Below are positions 21,031 to 32,565 of a DNA stretch of 64,000 bases, piece by piece. The position numbers and the translations under genes were made by a program. The DNA is from Prostheceraeus crozeri (taxonomy: Eukaryota; Platyhelminthes; Polycladida; Euryleptidae). The notes below the pieces were generated by a model, which was not told the origin of the DNA, searched no databases, and saw only the letters and a list, made by a program, of their open reading frames with translations. Within the stretch, counting starts at the first letter, position 1, and each line of letters starts with the position of its first letter. The DNA is taken from the NCBI GenBank assembly GCA_907163375.1, contig CAJQUW010011629.1:1-64000 (forward strand). The letters run 5' to 3'.

Positions 21031-22179
21031 CGTTCGCACTTTACACAATTCTACTATGTCGTTATGCAAAGAAATATATGCGGATGACCTTGAATGCAAT
21101 GGCATTTGATACTAAGGAGATAAACTAGGACATCCACAAATTTGAAGAAAATGTTCTATTAATCTATTCAGAATTCGAAGAAGTGATAGTTTTTGCGTTC
21201 GTACGTTACATGTTGGAAATTACTTTTCATGTGACCTTGGTTCGAAAGTAAATGTTGACAGTTGATCTGAACTACTACCATAGTAACGAGTGATACATAA
21301 TATAATCTTAAACGCAACAACTCAATAAAACGTTGAATATTTGATACATTCCAAGTGTTATATCTTTCATGTAATTTATGCGACTTATCTGACATTTGTC
21401 AAGGATCATCATTAAATCTAAAAAAAAATGGTTTCTGATCAAAATGCACGATAATCGACCCAATGAAAGATTCAGATAATTTTGACATAGAAAACACTAA
21501 AAGAAGTGCATTAATGATTCATTTGATTTTTCCACTCCAAGTCCCATTTCACGTGGAATTGTCCTAATACACAATTGACTCTATAAGAAGTCAAGGATTG
21601 ATATTACTTCCCCATTTGTAATCTGCTCTCGCTGTGAATATAATGCGTATAGTAGCCCATCTACAGGGCTTACTTGAAGGTCTTAAGTATTAAGAAGGTA
21701 TTAAGCTCTTAAAGGTTCATTCACACCGGCGCGTTCAACAAAAATGCCTGTTCTCACCGAGCTGGCGAAGGGCGGAAGAGGGGAATGGAGAGGGGGCAGC
21801 TACTGATACCATATCGTTATGAACACTTCTTATTGCTAAATGATTAACATATTCCCATACTTTGAGTTCCATGCATGTTAGGACATGGGGATTGCTATAA
21901 ACTGCATAATTTTGCGAAAACTAATCATTTGATATTTCACATTTGTGAAGAATAGGGTTTTAACACTAGAAAGACCGTTGGGTCAATTGACCCAGAAATG
22001 ATAATATTTGAATCCGTACACCTCTAAAAATTTGCAGTAGTTGACTTATCTCCCTCGACTTTTCCTAAAACTGTAATGTGTTGAATATAAGCATAAAATA
22101 AATTTCACGGATTTGTTAGTTTCGATTTCTATTACCAATTATGCATGAAAGACCGTTGGGTCAATTGACCCACTTCATT

Positions 22180-22420
22180 CCTACACTCTAACGAAGCCAC
22201 GCCTGGGCGTTCATTCACTGGTCGTGCACGCGCTTTTTGTTACAGTCAATGAACAATGCGCCTACACTCTAACGAAGCCACGCCTGGGCGTTCATTCACT
22301 GGTCGTGCACGCGCTTTTTGTTACAGTCAATGAACAATGCGCCTACACTCTAACGAAGCCACGCCTGGGCGTTCATTCACTGGTCGTGCACGCGCTTTTT
22401 GTTACAGTCAATGAACAATG
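22180..22420 (+). repeat. 81-bp tandem repeat, three units, in piggyBac 5' region
   Basis: Units start at 22180, 22261 and 22342, each beginning CCTACACTCTAACGAAGCC. They are virtually identical. They lie between the left subterminal palindromes and the transposase start and may carry promoter or transposase-binding sites. The ORF that runs through them only reflects the repeat length being a multiple of three. Confidence 0.9.
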
Positions 22421-22550
22421 GGTCAGCACTCCATACTTTCTTGCTCTATGATATTGAAGGTGACATTATTGATTGGCTATTTTCGTGAACGGAGTGTGGA
22501 GTAGCGTTCACTGCTATCGGAGGAAGTGTCAATGTTCATTTTCTGTCAGG

Positions 22551-24238
22551 ATGGCTGCACGATCACGGCGCACGGCAGCTGAAATCGCGCAACTGCTTAT
22601 AGCTAATGTGGATTCCGACGAGAGTGGAAGTGACGATGAAACTGAAAATGGACTTGCCTACGATCCATCTCCTGCAGTGAGCGATGAAGAGGAAAGTACT
22701 GACGAAAGTGAAGACCCTATTGAAAGAGAAAGCGTCAGAAGAAGTGCTGAAGCGAGAGAAATGCAGTTTACATCCTCTGATGGAACTCATTGGACTCGGG
22801 TGGATATTGGAAGCGTCACTGACAGAGGAAGAGCACCGGCACGAAACATTATACGACAAAGACCTGGTGCAACTCGTTTCATTTTGAACAGAGTTGATAA
22901 CGAAGAAGATATTTTTATCGAACTTCTTGGTCATGACAGCATTCTTCGAATCCTTGACTTCACTAGAGCTGAAGCAAACCGACAAGGAAATCATGAGTTT
23001 GAAATTTCTGAAAACGATTTGTTCGCCTTCTTCGGACTGTGCATAATTAGAGGCGTTCTACAAGGGAAGAACGAGCCGCTATCATCATTCTGGAGTCAAG
23101 AATTTGGAATAAATGTGTTCAAGGAGACAATGAGCAGAAATCGATTCAAGGACATAAAACGCTATATACGCTTTGATGATAAAACAACCAGGTCAGAAAG
23201 AAGAGAAGCCAACAAGTTTGCAGCAATTCAAGAGCTATGGGAATCAGCAATGAAAAGGTGCGGTGATGCTTTTTTTCCTGGACAACACACAACTGTCGAT
23301 GAACAGCTATTCCCCTGCCAGTGTCGGTGCCCTTTCTTGCAATAGATTAGCGCAAAACCCGATAAGTTTGGAATCAAATTTTGGTTCATTTGCGATGTTG
23401 ATAGCAAGTATGTTTTGAACGCGGTTCCTTACACAGGGAAGGATGAACAACGTGATCCACGCGTTTCTGTTCCTGAATCAGTTGTCATGAACTTGACCAA
23501 GGCTTACACCAACAGTGGCATTTCAGTGACGACTGATAACTTTTTCACCTCCAGCTCCTTGGCCAAAAATCTTTCTCAGAGGAACATAACTCTGTTGGGA
23601 ACGATTCGACAAAATAGACGTGAAATTCCAAGGGAAGTTGCACAGTGCCTTGCTTCAAAGCATATTCCGGTTCACTCATCTGCATTCTTCAAGTCTGAAA
23701 ACCAAATGCTTGCGGCTTACAAAGTCAAAACAACCAAAACTGTGCTGGTTTTATCAACTGAGCACAGATCCGCGAAAGTCGATGAGAACCATCCAAAGAA
23801 AAAAACCGGAAATTATCACGAAATACAACAACACGAAAATACGGCGTTGACATTTCCGACCAAATGTTGAGGTTGTATTCTACAAAGTGCGCATCAAGGC
23901 GATGGCCGCTTGCGGTTTTCTTCAACCTTTTGGACATCTTATGCCTCAATTCGTGGATCTTGGCGAAGGAAATGAACATGAGAAGTGCAAGAACACGCAG
24001 AGAATTTTTGTTACACATCGGAAAGTTGTTCTGCAGCAAGGCACCGTCCCGAAAGCGTCCACCTCATTTCAATATTTCTACACTTCGTTCTCAAGCCCTG
24101 CAGAGCGGATCATCTGAAGAACGGACGAGATGTCAAACGTGCAAGTCCAATAAGACAAAGGTAACATGCTGCTCCTGTCACAAGTTTGTTTGTGGCAAGT
24201 GTTCCTCTCCCCTGTGCAATTCGTGCAGTTCCTCTTAG
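22551..24238 (+). pseudogene. piggyBac transposase
   Basis: The natural start is MAARSRRTAAEIAQLL at 22551. An acidic N-terminus is followed by the DDE core: first aspartate in HTTVDEQLFPC near 23297, second in VTTDNFFTSSSLAKNL near 23535, third in the VDISDQM segment near 23850 (another frame). A cysteine-rich C-terminal domain (RCQTCKSNKTKVTCCSCHKFVCGKC) ends at 24238. A TAG at 23344-23346 interrupts the frame after CPFLQ, and frame changes lie in the A-run near 23800 and again before the cysteine-rich domain. The enzyme excises and inserts at TTAA. Length and layout match animal piggyBac proteins. Confidence 0.9.
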
Positions 24239-24625
24239 ACAGTCAGATGAGAGAGAATTCTTATCTCAACACTTTCAGCTTTTGTTATTACATATTTCAA
24301 TAAAAATTGTTCACCGACATTATGTATTTTTTTTTGTTGTGGGTCAATTGACCCAACGGTCCTTAATGGTTAAAAAATTTTTGGTCTTTCTAGTGTTAAG
24401 GACACACATATCATTTACACATTTTCATGCATAGGGTGACAACAAGGTACAGGTGACAGATCATGAAATAGAATTGATTGATGCACGGATCAACTTTGCC
24501 ATAACTTAGCTCAGAAAGTGACCTTTATTGACTTACATCGTCTATTCTATAGCAATCAGGAGTATCACTCTAATGAAGATTATCACATAAAATGAGAACA
24601 ATAGCAAATTTCTCATCATCGTTTC

Positions 24626-25090
24626 CGATAATCGCTTTGCAGTAAATAAAATACCATTCGTCTTCAAATGCATTCATGAATTCCATTTCATGGTTGACAA
24701 AGTATGAAAGTGTACTGATAAGATATTTTTATGTTCACGTGGTCAAACTGTTCTCACAGAAGGTCAGAATTGTCGGATAGCTATGTCGAAAGTCAATCAT
24801 TTCTCTGCAGCGGGGTCTGCATTTTTCTGTGCGGGGGTGGAGCCAGCCGCGAGGCGGCTTTGCGCGGGTTGGATTTTCCTATCTCATAAGCAAGTCCTAT
24901 CTCGCAAGCAGTTTGCATCGCCATCTGACCAGTGCAGTTGGGTCAAATTCATTTGTTTCCTGCGGGCAGGAGTCGGTGGATATGCATTATTTCCAGACGA
25001 AGTTTATTCAAGAGTTAGGAATCATTCTGAGATGCTGCCTGATAAATGCAAGATCTACGGCTTTGAACATGAAGGTCGTGGTTAAAGATC
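24626..25090. other. Intergenic stretch with a GC-rich patch
   Basis: A short GC-rich stretch at about 24810-24870 is out of keeping with the surroundings. Two overlapping plus-strand frames of 89-100 codons run through it, but neither resembles a protein I know. No repeat boundary seen. Confidence 0.3.
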
Positions 25091-25097
25091 TATTTTG

Positions 25098-27680
25098 AGG
25101 ATAGGATAGGAAGCGTATATTTATCAAAATGAAAATCAGATACAGAACATGCAACTTTCAAGGGTATACACAAAAAAGCGAGCATATGAAAAGACAAGTT
25201 AATCAAAAGAAACGGATTTACATGTACATCAAAGGTAATTTTCCAAACTAGACACGAAAGGAATGAAAGAGTCATGGCGAACTTTGGTCCGACTGTACGG
25301 TATAATGACAGTTTTTGAGAATCTGTGTAATGGAGGAACAAGGCTATGCAGAGGGTGCGAAGGAATGTTTGCTGCTTTTCTAAAAAGTTTTATACCACTA
25401 CCATAACGTCGCTTCTTAATGTTGTCTTCTTCGCAATCACAGTCTGAGTTCATTTCACAAAACATTATACGATGAGCGCGTCGATCCAGCTTCTCTAATT
25501 TATGTGATAAACAGGCATTCAAACCAACAAAAGAAGGCGAGGCGTATTCCATTACACTGCGAATACAACTGGTGTAAATGAGGTGTAGCTCTGTCTTATT
25601 TAATATGGGACGTAACTTTCGTAAGAGGTGGAAACGTTTCTTCACGGCGTTAGATACCACATTCACATGATTACTCCATGACAGATCCTTTCTAAAAGTA
25701 ACTCCCAAAATAGTTACTGATTCAACCATTGGCAATAGGCCTACCTCTGGCAAGTCAACACAGGTATTCGTGAAGCAAATCATCTGACTTTTTGTTTTAT
25801 TCAGTACAAGTTTATTTGATGTACACCAGTTTTCGACGATGCAGATTTCTTCTTTGACATAAATTTCCATATCGTGTCTCGAATTTGCGTCAATGGGCAA
25901 AATGAATGTAATGTCATCTGCATATTGGATTACTAATGTATCGCTTCTGTTGTTGGCAAGGTCCGACACAAACGTAGAAAAAATGTAAGGGGACAAAATT
26001 GACCCCTGTGCCACTCTTGTGGTAACGCGGAAGCAATCAGAGAACAAACCACATAGCTTAATTCTTGATACTTGATCTGTGAAATAGTTTGACAGCCATA
26101 TCAAAAATCCTTGAGGGAACCGAAACAAATTCATTTTGGCAATGACTTTCGTGTGACTTAATCGATCATAGGCCTTGGAGAGATCAAAGGCAAGCACTAC
26201 CGATCCTTTACAATCCTTTGAGTCGAAATTCTTTGTGATTGCATCATGAAATGCTATTAGAGCTGTGGTAGTTGATGCGTTTTCTTTGAACCCATGTTGT
26301 TGGTCACCACTCGTTTCCAAAAATTTGCCCTTCATATTTTGGAGAATAATGCGTTCTAAGATCTTGCCTGGTCGCAGTTGATTGATATCAGGTGGGTTGG
26401 ATTTAGGAATTGGTGTTATTGAGCCCATCTTCCAGCCTGCAGGCACTTTTCTTGTTATAATAGAAGTACAAAACATCTTGGTTAGGAAACCTGCGAGAAC
26501 ATCAGCTAAAAAGACAAACACTTTTGTGGGGATTGAAGGGATGCCAGATGATTTCAAGCACGATTGTTTTCTGAGTAATTGGAAAACCTCAAGCTCAGTT
26601 ATTTCGATATTCCAACCATCGTCATGAAGGACTTGAGGATCGATATCATCACTAACTCCTGGTGTTGCTTTTGAGAACAGCTCGAAGAGTTCCTTTAAAG
26701 TCAAATCAGCTCTTCCATTTTTGATTAACTTTTCGATTGCATTTTCTTTTTCTTTCTTATAAGTCCGAAGTAAATTCCAGACCCCTCTTGTTTTTGTGCA
26801 TAATTTCCTTGCCCACAATTGTTTTGCATTCCTGATTTCTTGTTTTACCTTTTCTTTTAGATGATTGTATTCAGTCCATCTTTTCATTCTAAATGCCCTC
26901 CAGCGTTTTTCAATAAGAAGCTTTGTGAGTGGTGTCATCCAAGCTTTGTCTTTGTTATCAATAATAACTTTATCATACGGGATGCAGTCTTCAACAAGTG
27001 TACTCAATGCCTTCTCAAAAATAGTCCATTGCTCATCGACGTCCTCTTGATTATGGAAATCAGTCCAATCATAGTTTATGATAGATGAAGCCAGTTTATC
27101 TAGATTAAACACACGAAAATCGTATACAAGGCATTCATGACCAGCCTGAGATGAAACTAACTTGTTCATGGGATTTACAGTGATAAAAACATGGTCAGAT
27201 GAACTGATTGGACAATCATACGTAACATTTTCACATTTATAGTAATCAGACAAAGCCTCTGAAAACAAGACATAATCCAGAGTGCTGTCCCCTCGAGTTT
27301 CTTTCGTTACAACATTAGTCGCATTCAACTCAACACATAGGTCATAAATAGGAAACTGATTGAAATTACCTGCGATAATAAAGGTTACATGAGGATTATT
27401 TTCTAAGCAGACATCGATAATCATGCATACATTCTGATGAATATTTTCTAATGTATGGGCAGGTCTAGAAGGAGGAATATACAAGCAAATCAATATAGCG
27501 TCGAGGGTATGAAGATGAACAATTACGTGTTCCACACAGGAATAGATGGTATAGTTAACAGTAATATCCGTAAAAGATAACTTTTTTGTAATATATACAG
27601 CGGCACCAGCGCCACGTCTCACTTTCCGATCGGATCTGCAAATATCATAGTCAGGAATAATCTCGTGAATACTCATTTAC
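25098..27680 (-). mobile_element. CR1/Jockey-like LINE, 5'-truncated, ORF2 uninterrupted
   Basis: Read leftward from 27676. The 5' end is cut within the endonuclease domain, as is usual for target-primed insertion. ORF2 is open to its stop at 25229. About 130 bp of 3' UTR follow, and the element appears to end at a CCTATCCTATCC repeat near 25098-25110, the short-repeat tail typical of CR1/L2 elements. It belongs to the same family as the fragment at 8341-9795. Confidence 0.85.
25229..27676 (-). CDS. LINE ORF2, 815 codons: partial endonuclease plus reverse transcriptase
   Basis: The frame opens within the endonuclease (PDYDICRSDRKVRRGAGAAVYI), then LICLYIPPSRP, TLDYVLFSEAL and SSSDHVFITV. It continues through the DKAWMTPLTKLLIEKRW linker. 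RT motifs: A around VVLAFDLSKAYDRLSH, B as VAQGSILSPYIF and the YADD box (about residue 585). Near residue 430 the usual RPISLLP...GKI motif reads LRPGKILERI, so about seven residues of the first RT motif are absent without breaking the frame. The N-terminal endonuclease half, including the first catalytic motif, is missing. The open frame suggests a recent insertion from an active relative, but the RT deletion would likely abolish activity. Confidence 0.85.
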   Translation of the reverse strand: MSIHEIIPDYDICRSDRKVRRGAGAAVYITKKLSFTDITVNYTIYSCVEHVIVHLHTLDAILICLYIPPSRPAHTLENIHQNVCMIIDVCLENNPHVTFIIAGNFNQFPIYDLCVELNATNVVTKETRGDSTLDYVLFSEALSDYYKCENVTYDCPISSSDHVFITVNPMNKLVSSQAGHECLVYDFRVFNLDKLASSIINYDWTDFHNQEDVDEQWTIFEKALSTLVEDCIPYDKVIIDNKDKAWMTPLTKLLIEKRWRAFRMKRWTEYNHLKEKVKQEIRNAKQLWARKLCTKTRGVWNLLRTYKKEKENAIEKLIKNGRADLTLKELFELFSKATPGVSDDIDPQVLHDDGWNIEITELEVFQLLRKQSCLKSSGIPSIPTKVFVFLADVLAGFLTKMFCTSIITRKVPAGWKMGSITPIPKSNPPDINQLRPGKILERIILQNMKGKFLETSGDQQHGFKENASTTTALIAFHDAITKNFDSKDCKGSVVLAFDLSKAYDRLSHTKVIAKMNLFRFPQGFLIWLSNYFTDQVSRIKLCGLFSDCFRVTTRVAQGSILSPYIFSTFVSDLANNRSDTLVIQYADDITFILPIDANSRHDMEIYVKEEICIVENWCTSNKLVLNKTKSQMICFTNTCVDLPEVGLLPMVESVTILGVTFRKDLSWSNHVNVVSNAVKKRFHLLRKLRPILNKTELHLIYTSCIRSVMEYASPSFVGLNACLSHKLEKLDRRAHRIMFCEMNSDCDCEEDNIKKRRYGSGIKLFRKAANIPSHPLHSLVPPLHRFSKTVIIPYSRTKVRHDSFIPFVSSLENYL

Positions 27681-27889
27681 GAAACGAAAATGTCGTAGGC
27701 TGACCGGTTACATATATACATGTACACAAGAAATATGAACTATGAACATAAAAACGCACATAGGAACGACGCAGGGATCGGCACACAGGAACAACGAGGA
27801 TAGGATAAGGGCACATGGGTTAGATTGAAACGAACAAACGTTAGATACATTAACATAAGACACTATACGCGACATGTAATTATCGGAAT

Positions 27890-28015
27890 TGAATCTTATT
27901 ATGGAATTGGAATTGAATTGAACTGTTTCGACTGGAATTGGAATTGGATTTGGAATTGAAATTTCTGCTCCGGAATTGGAACTGGAATTGGAATTAAAAA
28001 ATTTCAGTGGAATTG
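27890..28015. repeat. GGAATT-type simple repeat
   Basis: Irregular reiteration of GGAATT and TGGAATTG over about 125 bp, with interspersed variants. Confidence 0.8.
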
Positions 28016-28019
28016 TTCC

Positions 28020-28135
28020 AGCTCTGCTAGCGCTACCCTTTTGCTACCTTCATTAATACGAAAGTTGCTGCTAGGCTAGCACTAGGGTAGAGCTAGGCTA
28101 GTGCTATCTCTATTAATACGACCCCAGATGTCACT
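28020..28135. mobile_element. Palindromic MITE-like piece, CTAGC-rich
   Basis: Contains repeated GCTAGC/GCTAGG words and two ATTAATACGA words in direct order, the second followed by CCCC. A related but rearranged copy is at 60955-61085, where ATTAATA is also paired with GCTAGC. Ends and target duplication could not be fixed. Confidence 0.4.
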
Positions 28136-28479
28136 GTACAGGCGACAAGTTGTGTAGCACATGATTTGAATGAAAATTTGACTTTGTTCAAAAGTTTCAT
28201 GGAAAGAGTACTCCATCGCTCCGCAAGAGGTTCAAGACATTAGGATTTGCAGTCTTTACCACATAAAATTCTATGAAACATATTTTGAAAGCGCTCTATC
28301 CGTTGAACGTTGCTTGTGCTCATTCAAATTAAAGAGGAAGCGTAGTGCTTTACTGAGCGGACAAATGAATTATGCGCAAGTTTCATATTCGTGAAGCTCA
28401 AAAATATCGTAAGACACGAAGAAGGTTCAATCGACGCGAAGAAACACGAATGAACCCAGCTCTCTGATTGAAGTCACCC

Positions 28480-28967
28480 TAGTATGGATAGAACGTCAAC
28501 TTCAACAACATTTTCCAAAGTAACATGCAACTTGATGCTGCCCTTTGAAATGATTAGCAACTCGCATTTCTTTGGGTCAAATCTGAAGTTCTATCCATTC
28601 AAGCATTTTCTGGTGAGCTCTATGCACATGTTGGTTACCGACAGTTTGTTGGAAAAGTGGAAGACACAGTGTTACATAATGTCGTCTGAGTATATTCCCA
28701 TATGACAGTTTTACCTTTCACTTCAACTTTAGCTGTTGTGAGAGCAAATAAGAATTGACCCAAGATTGAGCCTTGAGGTACACCTGATGTAACCTTAGTT
28801 GCCGTGCTACAAATGGCTCCAACTCTAATATATTGATAACTGTCGGTAAGATAGCCAGAAATGAATTTGACAAGCATCGAAGGACAGCGACATTCGATTA
28901 ATTTTTCCACTATGAAATCACTTCGAAGTTTCTCAAAGACATTTGAAAATTCATATGCGATTGGCAT
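28480..28967 (-). mobile_element. LINE reverse-transcriptase fragment
   Basis: Read leftward, a degenerate motif A (YEFSNVFEKL) is followed by FIVEKLIE, a motif B as VTSGVPQGSILG, and a decayed YADD box (WEYTQT). After a frame change the peptide DPKKCELLIISKGSIKL is visible, typical of the segment just past the catalytic box in Jockey/CR1-type LINEs. About 490 bp; both ends are lost. Clearly older than the LINE at 25229-27676 and from a different family. Confidence 0.7.
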
Positions 28968-29454
28968 GGCCCCTGTACTAATTGGATCGTTATGGTGTAC
29001 TGCGTCAAGATCTCATGTAAGGATATTCACGGATTAAAGGAATCCTAACTTCTAAAAGCGTGCCATGACTCACACGTGCCTCAACGATCGAAATTTTGAT
29101 TTCTACGTAGTCAGTTAATGTTGTTCTTCATTTGATCTGCATAAAGCTAGATTCTCATTCAAACATGTCTGTTTATTTACATAGAAACCTACAAAAATGC
29201 TTTCTTAAATGGTCATGAATGGAATGCACCCTTTCGTGCCTCACACACGCTATTAGAGTGCGAAATACATTTTGCGCTGTAATTAAATATACTTTTGGAA
29301 ATGACTAAATATGATTGTCGACCAAAGTATTGCACGAAATGGAGCAGTCAGACTTTATTGACTGATACGTAAGGTGTAATAAAAATATCTATTTTCTTCG
29401 TAATTTTCAATCAGTAATATACGTGCACGATATCAGTGTGCGTGTGCACAAAGG
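28968..29454. other. Intergenic, nothing recognised
   Basis: AT-rich DNA with no supported ORF or repeat before the left edge of block B1. Confidence 0.4.
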
Positions 29455-29460
29455 ATTTAA

Positions 29461-29560
29461 GATATCATGATTCCAGGTATTGGGTTGATATCATGATTCC
29501 AGGTATTGGGTTGATATTGAAACCAGGTATTGGGTTGATATTGAAACCAGGTATTGGGTT
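29461..29560 (+). repeat. 24-26-bp tandem repeat, four units (one in block B2)
   Basis: Units at 29461, 29487, 29513 and 29537 share CCAGGTATTGGGTTGATAT. Block B2 has a single unit at 38590-38615. Copy-number change between otherwise near-identical blocks shows the array is unstable. Confidence 0.85.
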
Positions 29561-31355
29561 GACCTTCCTGTTGGTAATTGATTTCTCACTGTTTACTGTC
29601 TCTACCGCTTCTGCCATCACTTGTCTTGAAATTACTTTTCCTATATACACTTACAGTTTCAGTCAGCTTGTAGCTACAGTCAAGGAAATTGAACAGTATA
29701 GCAAGACGGCCCCACTTACCGCTGATGTCAATGATGCTCATTATCAATCCTAACATTGAGAAGTCAGACAAATGCACTTCACTAATTAATTCTGATGAAA
29801 ACATCAAATGCATTTCCTTTTCCGAGTTTAATCTGTGATTACAGACGGCGCTTGCCAAATTGAAATGTATTCTTTCTCGACCAGTTTGCACGATGATATC
29901 GATATGAGCGGCAAGCAGTCAATCTCCATTCATATTTTGGGAAGAAATTATTAAATGCTGCTGCATCAACGTATTTGACGACATGCTTTTCTTCAACAAA
30001 ATGGAGCTGAAATATGTATAAAAATGAGAAAATTGAGCTCTAAGTTCACTTTATGATGTTAGATTGTAATTGTAATCAGTTTAATTTTGGTTTGAAATTT
30101 TGTCGATGCTTGGTATACAGAAGACGCGAGCATTGTATTTCTAATGATGAGGCAGAGAGTCTCTACCGTAATCCCTTTCCAAGACGCTATTCCTTGTCAT
30201 GGAAATCATGTCAGCTATTTTCGCTCCAATCATTATATAGCGAGAATTCATTTGCAACATTTCATGGACTCTCTCACTTGAAAAAGAGCTCATCATCGAA
30301 CTTTTCTGTCATTTTAAAACCTAGAATGTGCTATCTTACCGGAATTATTAATTCGAGTAATGAACAAAGTTCAATGGGTTGTCGTCAATATCTCTTGCCC
30401 ACGCTCTTCCGATGTATGTTCTCTGCCTATCTATTGACAGCAACTCCCTTTGTAATTTGATATTATCAGCGACGTGAGACTTTGTTCACCAAATCAAATT
30501 CTATATTGCAAATGCCAAATTTTACAGAAGCAATGCCAAATTTTTGTATAGAACAGAGGAAATGCACTATGAAAGGCACTATAAAGTTGTACGCAGTGAT
30601 CAAGGAGAGATTTCATGTAATTTATAGTTTGAAGGAAAGTATATCAAAAAAGCCGTCCCCTATCGATCTCAAATGGTTCATCAAACACACTTCAGCATTT
30701 CATTTGCCAGAATAACACAATGATAAAAACGAAAACAATATTAGAAGAAATACAACTCAATCAAAGTATGTTAGTCTACTTAGTACATGTAAGTGGAACA
30801 ACATGGGATCATTTTCACATGTAGCATTCGAAATTGATAACTGCTTTGTCTTCTTAGATAATTTTACATTTTCATATCTATTTATAGATATTTTTGGATA
30901 TTTTTAAATATTCTATGATGAAATCACCTTTGATGTCTATATCCGTCATACTGATTTGCATCTGTCAGTACTGATGTCCTTTTGCATTGGATGCATAAGA
31001 GGAAATTTTGAGTTATTTATGACAAAACGACATTACTGGTGTCAAGTCTCATAAATAGTATGATATCTGTGTGTTGTTCTCTATGTATCATGTAATCCTG
31101 ACCGCAATGATCTTACCACAGAATCATATCACAATGCATCTGTGAGCACGTTTAAGTTCGATAAAACAATAAAAAACAATTGAGTCGATAAAACAATAAA
31201 AACGTGGTTCATCCACTAATTACACTAACTAATGTACATATAATTACAATACTATATTCTAATCGATATTTCTGTAAATGACAACTTGCTAATTAAACTG
31301 CATCCTCAAAATATTGTTATTCCATTTCAGATGATGTAACCGCAACGAAAAATCA

Positions 31356-32565
31356 ATGCAAATTGAATCAAGCATCAAACAAGAAAAGCATCACATGAAG
31401 ATGTTTCATAACTTTTTGGAAAAGTATCCTGCTTTAAGCATTGATTTTAAACAGTGTACTGAGAGTGAATTAGCAAAAGTATTACGTTTGTTTTATGGAT
31501 CTTTGAAGAAAAATGATGATAATAATTATGCCCCCGCCAGCCTCATATGTATTAGAGCGAGCATCTTTCGGTATTTTTAGAGGTAGAGAAAGATAAACAT
31601 AATTACTGACGATAGATTTTACGATGCGAATAAAACATTGAAATGCTTGGCCCGTAAATTCATCGCATGCGGAGGTCAAGTTAAGCATTTTCAAGCCATC
31701 GAATCTGAAGACCTCAGTAAATTATCGGTTTATTTTGATCGCAGTAATCCGACAGTTCTATTACACGAGACGTATTATAACATCATTTACTATTTCGGGA
31801 CTAGAGGGAGAGAATGGTTCCGTAATTTGAGGGAGGATCGTTTCATATTTGATAAGGACTCTGAGGGATTCGATATCGTTAGTTTTAACGAAGGAAAAAT
31901 TAAAAACGTAGGTAATGTTCTCACACGGAAAGGGATGGAGAATGTGAAGGAAGCGTTGATGGTATCAAGTGAAAACAAGGCTGAATGTCCTGTTACATGC
32001 CTGAAATTATTTTTAGAAAAGCGCCGTGAATCAATTGTTGATGGTGATTCATTATCCACCCCTTTTTTCCTTAAAGCCAGAAAAAAAATTTCGAGCAATT
32101 CTTGGTATTGCGAGAAGCAGCCCATAGGTGTAAATACTCTCGGGAAACTTATGAGTATTATTTCAAATGAGGCTCAGTTAGGAAAGTCTTACACAGCTCA
32201 CAGTATCCGACCGACAGTTATCTCCGAACTATCCCAAGCCGGTTATAAATTGACGGATATTTGCAAAATAACTGGTCATAAGCAGACGAAGACTGTAGAG
32301 AGATATCTGCAATATGGATGTCGACGAAAGTCAGAAATGAAGAGAATGAGCCAAAGTTTGAAAAGAAGTTTGCATCAAGAGAAATCGGAAGAAGAAGATA
32401 AAGAGGAAAGAAACAAATCAGTGTGATGGTCAAAAGAGCAAAAGATGTGCACAGTTCACAAGACGTGATCATATGTGAATCGGAAGAAATCGTGCAAAAG
32501 ACTGTTGAAAGAATGCCGACTGCCGTTCTTGAAAAGAATGGTGCCAGGCTAATGTTTTTTCTTTA
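31356..32565 (+). pseudogene. Crypton-like tyrosine recombinase, copy 1
   Basis: The core matches the Crypton/ZMYM-KIAA1958 class of tyrosine recombinases (DUF3504-like). A SAM-like binding domain (LRLFYGSLKKND, ICIRASIFRYF) is followed by the catalytic domain with YYFGTRGREW (first Arg), CPVTCLKLFLEKR, GVNTLGKLM, YTAHSIRPT (His and second Arg), ITGHKQ and the Tyr in VERYLQYG. The tail is Lys/Glu-rich. A TTATTCCATTTCAG acceptor stands just upstream, so the gene is spliced, and an AATAAA lies near 32635. The reading is broken at about two points. Such enzymes cut and paste circular DNA via a tyrosine-DNA intermediate. No reverse transcriptase is near, so DIRS is unlikely. Confidence 0.8.

Larger units (their letters stand above)
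21964..24395 (+). mobile_element. piggyBac transposon, 2.4 kb, complete ends
   Basis: Flanked by TTAA (21960-21963 and 24396-24399) with terminal inverted repeats CACTAGAAAGACC. Block A copy 2 has the empty site (TTAA at 60443-60446). Subterminal GGGTCAATTGACCC palindromes preceded by GACCGTT occur twice on the left and once inverted on the right. The transposase is recently damaged. The clean ends, empty site and light decay indicate a young insertion. Confidence 0.95.
15429..24625 (+). repeat. Segmental duplication block A, copy 1
   Basis: Matches 52550-60672 in the same orientation at a few percent divergence or less. The left edge lies inside the 3' end of the PLE, the right edge near 24625. 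Differences: this copy carries a piggyBac (21964-24395) and lacks the MITE of copy 2. It also lacks about 345 bp present in copy 2 next to that MITE (52970-53320). Contents: a lectin-like gene on plus, small membrane-protein ORFs on minus. Confidence 0.9.

Noticed and set aside
22224-22451. ORF with repeated HALFVTVNEQCAYTLTKPRL-like units
   Set aside because: Direct consequence of an 81-bp tandem repeat whose length is a multiple of three; it is upstream of the true transposase start.
30053-30715. Two ORFs (135 and 77 codons) upstream of the recombinase, repeated in block B2
   Set aside because: Conserved only because the duplication is recent; compositions are not protein-like and no splice signals connect them clearly to the recombinase.
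31356-32565. DIRS-type retroelement
   Set aside because: No reverse transcriptase or RNase H is present in either block; the recombinase motifs fit Cryptons.
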